DNA of 64,000 bases. Source: Methylibium sp035762065. Its GTDB lineage: Bacteria > Pseudomonadota > Gammaproteobacteria > Burkholderiales > Burkholderiaceae_C. Positions within the stretch are counted from its first letter, which is position 1. Each line of letters opens with the position of its first letter. Position numbers and translations under genes: made by a program. The stretch lies in assembly GCF_035762065.1 (NCBI RefSeq), contig NZ_DASTPW010000048.1:1-64000 (forward strand). The letters are read 5' to 3'. Shown piece by piece: positions 30,530-37,558 of this stretch. The notes under the pieces are model-generated. The model was not told where the DNA came from, searched no databases, and saw only the letters and a list, made by a program, of their open reading frames with translations.

Positions 30530-31423
30530 TCAAGGCGTGGCGCGGCTTGGCGGCCGCACGATCAACGCGACGCCCGCCGCCGTCAACGCGAGTCCGAGCA
30601 GCACGTTCACGCCCAGCGATTCGCGGAACAGCAACCAGCCCATCACCGCGGTGCAGGGCGGCACGAGGTAGAGCAGGCTCGTGACCTGCGTGGCGGCGCC
30701 GCGCTGGATCAGCAGGTAGAGCAGCGAGCTGCCGCCCAGCGTCAGCACGAGCACCGACCAGGCCATCGCGACGAACAGCTCGCCGGTCCACTCGACCGCG
30801 CCGCTTTCAACGAGCGCGAGCGGCGCCGTCACCGCGAACGCCGCGGCGAGCTGCACGAAGCTCGCCGTGCGCACGTCGCACGGCGCCACGTGCCGCTTCT
30901 GGTAAAGGGTGCCGATCGTGATGCTCCCCAGCGCGAACAACGCCATGCCGACATTGAAGACACTCAACTCGCCACCTTGCAGACGGTCGGAGACGACGAT
31001 CGCGAGCCCGCCGAAACCGAGTAGGAGGCCGAGCCACTGCCAGCGCCCGACGCGCTCGCCGGCGCGTGCGGCGGCGTCGATCCAGATGGCGGTCAGCACC
31101 GGCTGCAGGCCGACGATCAGCGCCACCGTGCCGGCGCCGATGCCGGCTTTCACGGCCGACCACACACCGCCGAGGTAACCGGCCTGCATCAGCAGCCCCG
31201 TCACCGCGAGATGCAGCCACTGCATCCGCCCGCGCGGCCAAGGCGCGCGCACCAGCGCGATCCACACGCCGAAGCACAGGACCGAAAGCGCGAACCGCAC
31301 CGCAAGAAAGCCGATCGGCGGCGCATGCGGCATGCCCAGCCGGGCCACCACGAAGCCGGTGCTCCAGATCAGCACGAACAACGCGGGCATCGCCGCGAGC
31401 CAGCGCGTGGTGGGGCCGCTCAT
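30530..31423 (-). CDS. EamA/DMT-family transporter
   Basis: Drug/metabolite transporter superfamily inner-membrane protein of 297 residues with about ten hydrophobic segments in two EamA repeats. The repeats are near MPALFVLIWSTGFVVARLGM and FVAMAWSVLVLTLGGSSLLY; a late motif is VPPCTAVMGWLLFRESL. Members export amino acids, nucleosides or other small metabolites; the substrate cannot be read. It begins 10 bases after pgsA and is the last gene of the uvrC-lipoprotein-pgsA-eamA run. Confidence 0.9.
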   Translation of the reverse strand: MSGPTTRWLAAMPALFVLIWSTGFVVARLGMPHAPPIGFLAVRFALSVLCFGVWIALVRAPWPRGRMQWLHLAVTGLLMQAGYLGGVWSAVKAGIGAGTVALIVGLQPVLTAIWIDAAARAGERVGRWQWLGLLLGFGGLAIVVSDRLQGGELSVFNVGMALFALGSITIGTLYQKRHVAPCDVRTASFVQLAAAFAVTAPLALVESGAVEWTGELFVAMAWSVLVLTLGGSSLLYLLIQRGAATQVTSLLYLVPPCTAVMGWLLFRESLGVNVLLGLALTAAGVALIVRPPSRATP

Positions 31424-31433
31424 CGCGCGCCAC

Positions 31434-32000
31434 TCATCGCGCTTTCGCGCGTATCTCCGGCAGCGCCTTCTGCAGGTAATAGACCATCGACCAGATCGTC
31501 AGGATCGCCGAGGCGACGATCAGCACCGTGCCCCAGCGGCGCGTGTCGATCAGCTCGAACAGCGTGCCGTCGTACAGCAGGAAGGGGATCGCGACCATCT
31601 GCACGGTTGTCTTCATCTTGCCGACCAGGTGCACCGCGACACTGCGCGACGCGCCGATCTGCGCCATCCATTCGCGCAGCGCCGAGATCGCGATCTCGCG
31701 GCCGATGATCACCAGCGCGATCAGCGCATGCACGCGGCCCAGGTGCACCAGCACCAGCAAGGCCGCGCAGACGAGAAACTTGTCGGCGACCGGATCGAGG
31801 AAGGCGCCAAAGGACGAGGTCTGGTTGAGCCGGCGCGCGAGCCAGCCGTCGGCCCAGTCGGTCAGCGCGAAGACGATGAACAGCGCCGTCGCGACGAGGT
31901 TCTGGTGCGCAGGCTGGATGTCGAGATAGAACAGCCCGACGATCAGCGGGATCGCGACGATGCGCGCCCAGGTGAGAAGCGTCGGCAGGTTGAAGAACAT
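31434..32000 (-). CDS. pgsA: CDP-diacylglycerol-glycerol-3-phosphate 3-phosphatidyltransferase
   Basis: Integral membrane enzyme committing CDP-diacylglycerol to phosphatidylglycerol synthesis. The CDP-alcohol phosphotransferase motif D-x2-DG-x2-AR-x8-G-x3-D-x3-D is complete in DWADGWLARRLNQTSSFGAF and the following LDPVADK. The protein starts MFFNLPTLLTWARIVAIPLI, the family N-terminus, giving 188 residues. An in-frame ATG 18 bases upstream (32018) is possible. uvrC-pgsA proximity is conserved widely; here a lipoprotein gene lies between them. Confidence 0.95.
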   Translation of the reverse strand: MFFNLPTLLTWARIVAIPLIVGLFYLDIQPAHQNLVATALFIVFALTDWADGWLARRLNQTSSFGAFLDPVADKFLVCAALLVLVHLGRVHALIALVIIGREIAISALREWMAQIGASRSVAVHLVGKMKTTVQMVAIPFLLYDGTLFELIDTRRWGTVLIVASAILTIWSMVYYLQKALPEIRAKAR

Positions 32001-32060
32001 CCGGCCGATTGTGCCCAAGGCATGTTCTCGCCCCCTGGGCCGCGCGCGGGCGCGCCGGAT

Positions 32061-32684
32061 TCAGGAGTCGAGCGTGCGCGGCTTGAAGCGCCGGTCGTCG
32101 CGGAACAGGAAGGTCTCGGTGAACTTCCACGGGCGCGGCAGGCGCGAAACGTCGCCGAAGGGCGCGGCGCGGCGCACCGCATCGATGGCCAGCTGCGTCG
32201 TGTCGAAGGCTTGGCTCGGCTTGCGCATCACGTCGATGTTGCGGATGCTGCCGTCGCTGTTGAGCTCGATCTCCAGCACGGGGATCGCCAGCAGCGGCTG
32301 CGGCGGCACGCCGCTGTAGGTCATGTCGGGGTTCGCGGCCATCAGCCGCTGGGCGGCTTGCAGACGCAGATGCGCCAGCGAGCGCGGTGTCTGCGGCGTG
32401 GGCAGCCGGCCCATCGGCGGCGCAACCTGCGCAGGACGGTTGACGGTGACCGGCGGAGTCGTCGTCGGAGGCGGTGGCTTCGCGGTTTCGCAGGCGGTGA
32501 GCAACAACAGCGTTGCCGCGACGCTGCTGCGAAGACCACGCGATGCGAACGAGTCACCGGCTCGGGCCAGCAGCGGCCGCGGATCCGGCTCTGCCGTTCC
32601 GCCAGCGCCGCCCTGGCGGGGAGCGGCGAAGCCGCAACGTCGGGGGTCAATGAAGCGCACGGTAGATCTCCTCGGCAAGTTCAC
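32061..32684 (-). CDS. Probable lipoprotein with TonB-like C-terminal domain
   Basis: The 207-codon frame contains a clear lipobox (VAATLLLLTAC, Cys at about residue 64), then a Pro/Thr-rich stretch (PPPPTTTPPVTV). A C-terminal beta region follows (PVLEIELNSDGSIRNIDVMR, DAVRRAAPFGDVSRL) that resembles TonB/TolA C-terminal domains. It is probably an outer-membrane or periplasmic lipoprotein. The start is doubtful: ATG 32684 lies inside the 3' end of uvrC and would put over 60 residues before the cysteine. The only other plausible in-frame start is GTG near 32660, and none lies close to the lipobox. Confidence 0.7.
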   Translation of the reverse strand: MNLPRRSTVRFIDPRRCGFAAPRQGGAGGTAEPDPRPLLARAGDSFASRGLRSSVAATLLLLTACETAKPPPPTTTPPVTVNRPAQVAPPMGRLPTPQTPRSLAHLRLQAAQRLMAANPDMTYSGVPPQPLLAIPVLEIELNSDGSIRNIDVMRKPSQAFDTTQLAIDAVRRAAPFGDVSRLPRPWKFTETFLFRDDRRFKPRTLDS

Positions 32685-34683
32685 GCGAGATGCCTTCGAC
32701 GGTGCTCAGGTCGTCGATGCTCGCATCGGCCACGCCACGCGCGCCGCCGAAGCGCTGCAGCAGTTTGGCGCGCTTCTTCGGGCCGATCCCGGCGATCTCC
32801 TCGAGCCGGCTGCCGCCGACGCGAACGCTTGCACGTTTCGCGCGCATGCCGGTGATCGCGAAGCGGTGCGCTTCGTCGCGGATCTGCGCGACGAGCATCA
32901 ACGCTGCCGAGTCGCGCCCGAGCGCCACCTTCGGCCGGCCGTCGGCGAACACCAGCTCCTCGAGGCCGACCTTGCGGCCCTCGCCCTTCTCGACGCCGAC
33001 GATCGCCGTGGGATCGAGGCCGAGTTCCTCGAACACCTCTCGCGCGACGCCGACCTGGCCCTTGCCGCCGTCGATCAGCACCACGTCGGGCAGCCGCAGC
33101 GCGCCTCGTGCGAGTGGCTCGGCGCCGGCCTCGGCCAGCTTCGCGTAACGGCGGCTCAGCACTTGGCGCATCGCCGCGTAGTCGTCGCCCGGCGTGATGC
33201 CGGCGATGTTGTAGCGGCGGTACTGCGCGCTCTGCATCTTGTGCGCCTCGAAAACCACGCAGGAGGCCTGCGTCGCCTCGCCGGCGGTGTGGCTGATGTC
33301 GAAGCATTCGACGCGCAGCGCCTCGAGGCTGGTCGGCGCCAGATCCAGCGCTTCGCACAGCGCGCGCGTGCGCGCCTGCTGCGAGCCTTCCTCGCCGAGC
33401 AGTTGCGCAAGCTTGATGCGCGCGTTCTTCCGCGCCATCTCGAGCCACACGCGGCGCTGCTCGCGCGGCTGATGCTGCGCGGTGACGCGCACGCCGCTGG
33501 CCGTCGAAAGCGCATCGACCAGCGCGCGGTCGATCGGGTGGCTCGTGATCAGCAGCGGCGGCACCGCGCCGTCGAGGTAGTGCTGCGCGATGAAGGCTTC
33601 GAGCACGCGGGCTTCCAGCGCGCGTTCGTCGCCAGTTGCGGACGGCGGGCGCTCGTCGGGCGGCGCCGCGGGCGCCGGTTCGTCGCGGGCTTCGGCGTCG
33701 GGCGTCGCGGGCGCCTCCACCGCGGCATCTTCGTCGTCAACGAAGGCGCGCGCTTCCTCCACGTGCGTCGGGAAGTAAGGGCGGTCGCCCAGGTGCCGGC
33801 CGCCGCGAACCATCGCGAGGTTGACGCAGGCACGGCCGCCCTGCACCACGGCGGCGAGGATGTCGGCGTCCTTGTCGAAGGCGCCCGCCGCGTTGCTTTC
33901 GATCGACTGCTGGTGCAGCACGCGCGACAGGGCGCCGAGCTGGTTGCGCACCTCGGCCGCCTTCTCGAACGCGAGCGCCTCGGCGTGCACCAGCATCCGT
34001 GCCTGCAGGTCGTCGATGACCTCCTGCGGGTCGCCGTCGAGGAAGCGCTCGGCGTCCGCCACGTCGAGCGCGTAGTCGTCGGCCGTGATCGCCTGCACGC
34101 AAGGCGCCGAGCAGCGCTTGATCTGGTAGAGCAGGCACGGCCGGGTGCGATGGTTGAACACCGTGTCCTCGCAGGTGCGCAGCTTGAACACCTTCTGCAA
34201 CAGCTGGATCGTCTCCTTCACCGCCCAGGCGCTCGGGTAGGGGCCGAAGTAGCGGTGCCGCTTGTCCACCGAGCCGCGGTAGTAGGCGACGCGCGGGAAT
34301 TCGTGCGAGGCGATCTTCAGGTAGGGGTAGCTCTTGTCGTCGCGGAACAGGATGTTGAAGCGCGGGTTGAGCGTCTTGATCAGGTTGTTCTCGAGCAGCA
34401 GCGCCTCGGCTTCGCTGCGCACCACCGTCGTTTCCAGCCGCGCGATGCGCGTGATCATGTGGCCGATGCGGGTGCCGCCGTGGTTCTTCTGGAAGTAGCT
34501 CGAGACCCGCTTCTTCAGGCTGCCGGCCTTGCCGACGTAGAGCAGCTGGTCGTGGGCGTCGAAGTAGCGGTAGACGCCGGGCAGGCTGGGCAGCGCGGCG
34601 ACGTCGTCGAGCAGCTTGCGCCGCGCGCTGTCGAGCGGTGCGTCCGCGGCGGCGGCGCTGGGTAGGTCGGGGCTGTCGCTCAT
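32647..34683 (-). CDS. uvrC: Excinuclease ABC subunit C
   Basis: Nucleotide-excision repair nuclease that makes the dual incisions around a UvrB-bound lesion. The 678 residues carry the GIY-YIG domain (GVYRYFDAHDQLLYVGKAGSLKKRV, split here as GVYRYFD and LLYVGKAGSLKK), a UvrB-binding UVR motif (VHAEALAFEKAAEVRNQLG), the RNase H-like domain (VECFDISHTAGE, LPDVVLIDGGKGQV) and C-terminal helix-hairpin-helix repeats. An acidic Ala/Pro-rich insert at about residues 305-355 makes it longer than the usual 610. The extended frame beyond 34683 is not used. Confidence 0.96.
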   Translation of the reverse strand: MSDSPDLPSAAAADAPLDSARRKLLDDVAALPSLPGVYRYFDAHDQLLYVGKAGSLKKRVSSYFQKNHGGTRIGHMITRIARLETTVVRSEAEALLLENNLIKTLNPRFNILFRDDKSYPYLKIASHEFPRVAYYRGSVDKRHRYFGPYPSAWAVKETIQLLQKVFKLRTCEDTVFNHRTRPCLLYQIKRCSAPCVQAITADDYALDVADAERFLDGDPQEVIDDLQARMLVHAEALAFEKAAEVRNQLGALSRVLHQQSIESNAAGAFDKDADILAAVVQGGRACVNLAMVRGGRHLGDRPYFPTHVEEARAFVDDEDAAVEAPATPDAEARDEPAPAAPPDERPPSATGDERALEARVLEAFIAQHYLDGAVPPLLITSHPIDRALVDALSTASGVRVTAQHQPREQRRVWLEMARKNARIKLAQLLGEEGSQQARTRALCEALDLAPTSLEALRVECFDISHTAGEATQASCVVFEAHKMQSAQYRRYNIAGITPGDDYAAMRQVLSRRYAKLAEAGAEPLARGALRLPDVVLIDGGKGQVGVAREVFEELGLDPTAIVGVEKGEGRKVGLEELVFADGRPKVALGRDSAALMLVAQIRDEAHRFAITGMRAKRASVRVGGSRLEEIAGIGPKKRAKLLQRFGGARGVADASIDDLSTVEGISRELAEEIYRALH

Positions 34684-34724
34684 CGCGCGAATTCTGCCGG
34701 CGGGCCTTCGACAATCGCGCGGTG

Positions 34725-35825
34725 ATGGACGCTCCTCGAGCCCTTCCCCGACTGCGCTGGGACCTGTTCTGCCGCGTGGTCGACAACCATGGCGACCTCG
34801 GCGTGGCCTGGCGGCTCGCGCGCCGGCTCGACGCGCTCGGGCAGCGAGTGCGCCTGTGGATCGACGACGCGCGCGCCTTGCGCTGGATGGCAGGCGAAGG
34901 CGAACCGCGCCGCATCGACGTGCGTCCCTGGGCGGCGCCGCCGGCCGAGCTTGCCGACGTGATCGTCGAAACCTTCGGCGCCGATCTGCCCGACGGCTGG
35001 CTGCAGCGCATGGCGACCGCCACGAAGCGGCCGGTGTGGATCGACGTCGAGTACCTGAGCGCGGAGCGCTACGTCGAACGCAGCCACGGCCTGCCGTCGC
35101 CGCAATCGCAGGGGCCGGGCGCGGGGCTGACGCGCTGGTTCTTCTATCCGGGCTTCACGCCTCGCACCGGTGGCCTGCTGCTCGGTCGTGCCGATGCCCA
35201 GGCCGGCCACGCCGCGCTTGGCCGGCTCGGACTCGGCCCGTTCGACGGTTTCGAGGTGAGCCTCTTCGGCTACGCGCAGCCGCAGCTCGAAGCCGCGATC
35301 GCCGCATGGCGCCGCTCGCCGACCCGCGTGCTCGCCTGTCCGGGGCCGGCAGCCGACCAACTGGCCGCGCGGCTCGGCGTCGGGCCCACGCCGGGCTCGC
35401 ATGCACGCCTCGATCGGCTCGTCGTCCACTGGCTGCCGTGGTTGCCGCAGCCCGACTACGACGCGCTGCTCGCCGCCTGCGACCTCAACCTCGTGCGCGG
35501 AGAAGATTCGTTCGTGCAGGCCCTCGCCTGCGGCCGGCCGTTCATCTGGCAGCTCTACCGCCAGGACGATGGCGCGCAGGCGGCCAAGCTCGAGGCCTTC
35601 CTCCAGCTCTATCTGGCCGACGTGTCGGGGCCGCTCCCCGCCTCGCTGCGTGCGTGCTTTCGCGCATGGAACGGCGAGGCCGCCGAGTTCGCGCCGCCCG
35701 AGGCCTCGGGCACGTCGCCGTGGCGACAACATGCGGCGGCGTTCGCCCGATCGCTGCACGATGCGCAGGCACAGCGCGGCGATCTCGGCCTGCAGCTTCT
35801 CCGTTTCGCCCTCTCGCGCCACTGA
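34725..35825 (+). CDS. earP: EF-P arginine rhamnosyltransferase EarP
   Basis: Inverting GT-B glycosyltransferase that transfers rhamnose from dTDP-rhamnose to an arginine of translation factor EF-P, needed for rescue of polyproline-stalled ribosomes. The 366 residues contain the N-terminal DLFCRVVDNHGDLGVAWRLA, with Asp20 and Asp24 at the positions of the essential Asp13/Asp17 of studied enzymes. The C-terminal RGEDSFVQALACGRPFIWQLY holds the catalytic Glu/Asp. efp follows 100 bases downstream on the same strand, the expected partner. Confidence 0.96.
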   Translation: MDAPRALPRLRWDLFCRVVDNHGDLGVAWRLARRLDALGQRVRLWIDDARALRWMAGEGEPRRIDVRPWAAPPAELADVIVETFGADLPDGWLQRMATATKRPVWIDVEYLSAERYVERSHGLPSPQSQGPGAGLTRWFFYPGFTPRTGGLLLGRADAQAGHAALGRLGLGPFDGFEVSLFGYAQPQLEAAIAAWRRSPTRVLACPGPAADQLAARLGVGPTPGSHARLDRLVVHWLPWLPQPDYDALLAACDLNLVRGEDSFVQALACGRPFIWQLYRQDDGAQAAKLEAFLQLYLADVSGPLPASLRACFRAWNGEAAEFAPPEASGTSPWRQHAAAFARSLHDAQAQRGDLGLQLLRFALSRH

Positions 35826-35832
35826 GCGCCGC

Positions 35833-35838
35833 TAAAAT
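35833..35838 (+). promoter_or_regulatory. Candidate -10 box for efp
   Basis: TAAAAT lies 88 bases before the efp ATG, just past the earP stop, in the typical context gcTAAAATcgcgggc of betaproteobacterial promoters. No good -35 hexamer sits at 17 bases (the closest, TTCGCC, is 22 bases away). efp may thus have its own start in addition to read-through from earP. Confidence 0.4.
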
Positions 35839-35925
35839 CGCGGGCTTTGCGCGAGGCCGTGGTGGCTTGCGCACGCGGGCGGCAACCTCGACGCGAAGCC
35901 CGCTTCAACACGACAGGACGCTCCA

Positions 35926-36480
35926 ATGAAACTCGCCCAGGAAATCCGCGCCGGTAACGTGATCATGCAAGGCAAGGACCCGATGGTCGTGCTGAAGACG
36001 GAGTACAGCCGTGGCGGCCGCAACTCCGCGACGGTGCGCATGAAGATGAAGAACCTGCTCAACGGCGCCGGCGCCGAAGTGGTCTTCAAGGCCGACGACA
36101 AGATGGACCAGATCGTGCTCGAGAAGAAGGAGTGCACCTACTCCTACTTCGCCGATCCGATGTACGCCTTCATGGACGCCGAGTACAACCAGTTCGAGAT
36201 CGAAGCCGAGAACATGGGCGACGCGATCCAGTACCTGGAAGACGGCATGCCGGTCGAGGTGGTGTTCTACGAAGGCAAGGCGATCTCGGTCGAGCTGCCG
36301 ACCTCACTGGTGCGCGAGATCAGCTACACCGAGCCGGCCGTCAAGGGCGACACCTCGGGCAAGGTGCTCAAGCCGGCGAAGCTCGCCACGGGCTTCGAGA
36401 TTTCGGTGCCGCTGTTCGTCGCCACCGGCGACAAGGTCGAGATCGACACCCGCACGCACGAATACCGCAAGCGCGTCTGA
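35926..36480 (+). CDS. efp: Translation elongation factor P (EarP-modified type)
   Basis: Factor that enters the ribosomal E site and stimulates peptide-bond formation at consecutive prolines. The 184 residues have the KOW-like domain I and two OB domains ending DTRTHEYRKRV. The loop EYSRGGRNSATVRMK carries Arg32 in place of the lysine used by the EpmA or deoxyhypusine-like systems. That matches the arginine rhamnosylated by EarP, whose gene is immediately upstream. A terminator hairpin follows the stop. Confidence 0.98.
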   Translation: MKLAQEIRAGNVIMQGKDPMVVLKTEYSRGGRNSATVRMKMKNLLNGAGAEVVFKADDKMDQIVLEKKECTYSYFADPMYAFMDAEYNQFEIEAENMGDAIQYLEDGMPVEVVFYEGKAISVELPTSLVREISYTEPAVKGDTSGKVLKPAKLATGFEISVPLFVATGDKVEIDTRTHEYRKRV

Positions 36481-36499
36481 TCCGCTTCGGCGCGCATCG

Positions 36500-36530
36500 A
36501 AAGGGGGCGGCTTCGGCTGCCCTTTCTTTC
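36500..36530 (+). terminator. Rho-independent terminator after efp
   Basis: Hairpin AAAG-GG-GGCGGC-TTCG-GCTGCC-CTTT (ten paired positions with one G-T wobble, a two-base GG bulge and a TTCG tetraloop) followed by CTTTC, 20 bases after the efp stop. Confidence 0.7.
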
Positions 36531-36595
36531 GTGCGCGGCCGGCGTCGGTCGAAGCGAATGTCCCCGCGACCGGCGCCGCGCCACACTGCACGGCG

Positions 36596-37558
36596 ATGCA
36601 CGAGCCCGCGCCTGCCGAGAACGATGGCTTCGACTTCGAAGCCGCGGTCGTCGCGCCGTTTCGCATGCGGCCAGGGCTGCGCCGGCTCGCGCCGCTGCGG
36701 CGCGTCCTGCACGAACTCGACCCGCGAGGCGCCGTCTTCGCCGAGAAGCTGGGCGTGCTCGCCGAGCACGCCGACGCGGCGCTGGTGGGCCTGGAAGGCA
36801 GCGCGGCCTGGCCGGCGCTGCGCGACTTCGTCGCGCAGGCCGCCGACGCGGGCGCGCCGGGGTTGCAGCTCGACGGCGAGCGCGTCCGGGCCGCATCGAT
36901 CGGCTGGGGCGTCGATGCGGCGGGTGCGCTCGAAGCGGGCGTGAAACCGCATGCCGCCGCAGGCCGCTGCCTGGCGGCCCTGCCGCCGGCACGGCGCCTT
37001 GCGGGCCTGCTTGCGCTGACGCTGCACGAGGATCTTGCGCTCGTCGAAGGCCGCGGCGCGACGATGTCCTGGATGGCGGTGTGCCTGCCGTCGCACTGGT
37101 CGCCCGCCGAGAAGGTCGGCCGCCCTTTCGCGGCGGTGCATCACCCGGTGCCCGACAACGCGACCTTGATCGCCGCCGCCGAGCACCTGTGCCGGCTGGT
37201 CTGCGAGCCGCAGCGCTGGGAGCGCTTCGTCTGGAATCTCACGCCGCACGCTGGCTTCGACCAACATCCGCAGCGACACCCGCGCATGCCGTGGCCGCGC
37301 GATGCGGCCGGCGTCGTCGCCCAGGCGCATTGGCGCACCGAGCACCAGAGCTTCGTCCCGCTGCCCGCTCTGAAGCAGGCGATGTTCACCATCCACGTCG
37401 AGGTCGTGCCTCTTGCGCGCGCGATCACGACGCCGGCACGCGCCGCACGGCTGCATGCCGCGCTCGCCTCGATGAGCGATCCGGTGCTCGCCTACCGCGG
37501 GCTGGTCGATGCGCGCGCTGCGCTGCTCGACTGGCTTGCCGCGCGGGCCGCGCGATGA
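36596..37558 (+). CDS. Heme-dependent oxidative N-demethylase alpha subunit-like (DUF3445)
   Basis: The 320 residues match what I know of the DUF3445 family, whose studied members form a heme enzyme that demethylates secondary amines oxidatively with ferredoxin-type partners. Supporting segments are FRMRPGLRRLAPLRRVL near the start, the central MSWMAVCLPSHWSPAEKVGRP, a WNLTPHAGFDQHPQRHPRMP segment, WRTEHQSFVPLP, and FTIHVEVVPLARAITTP. His-rich central loops could supply the heme ligand, which I cannot assign. No reductase or ferredoxin gene is adjacent. The stop overlaps the mnmC ATG by four bases, an unusual pairing. Confidence 0.75.
   Translation: MHEPAPAENDGFDFEAAVVAPFRMRPGLRRLAPLRRVLHELDPRGAVFAEKLGVLAEHADAALVGLEGSAAWPALRDFVAQAADAGAPGLQLDGERVRAASIGWGVDAAGALEAGVKPHAAAGRCLAALPPARRLAGLLALTLHEDLALVEGRGATMSWMAVCLPSHWSPAEKVGRPFAAVHHPVPDNATLIAAAEHLCRLVCEPQRWERFVWNLTPHAGFDQHPQRHPRMPWPRDAAGVVAQAHWRTEHQSFVPLPALKQAMFTIHVEVVPLARAITTPARAARLHAALASMSDPVLAYRGLVDARAALLDWLAARAAR

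Noticed and set aside
32323..34665. 780-codon plus-strand frame opposite uvrC and the lipoprotein gene
   Set aside because: Antisense to two supported genes, no recognisable domain.
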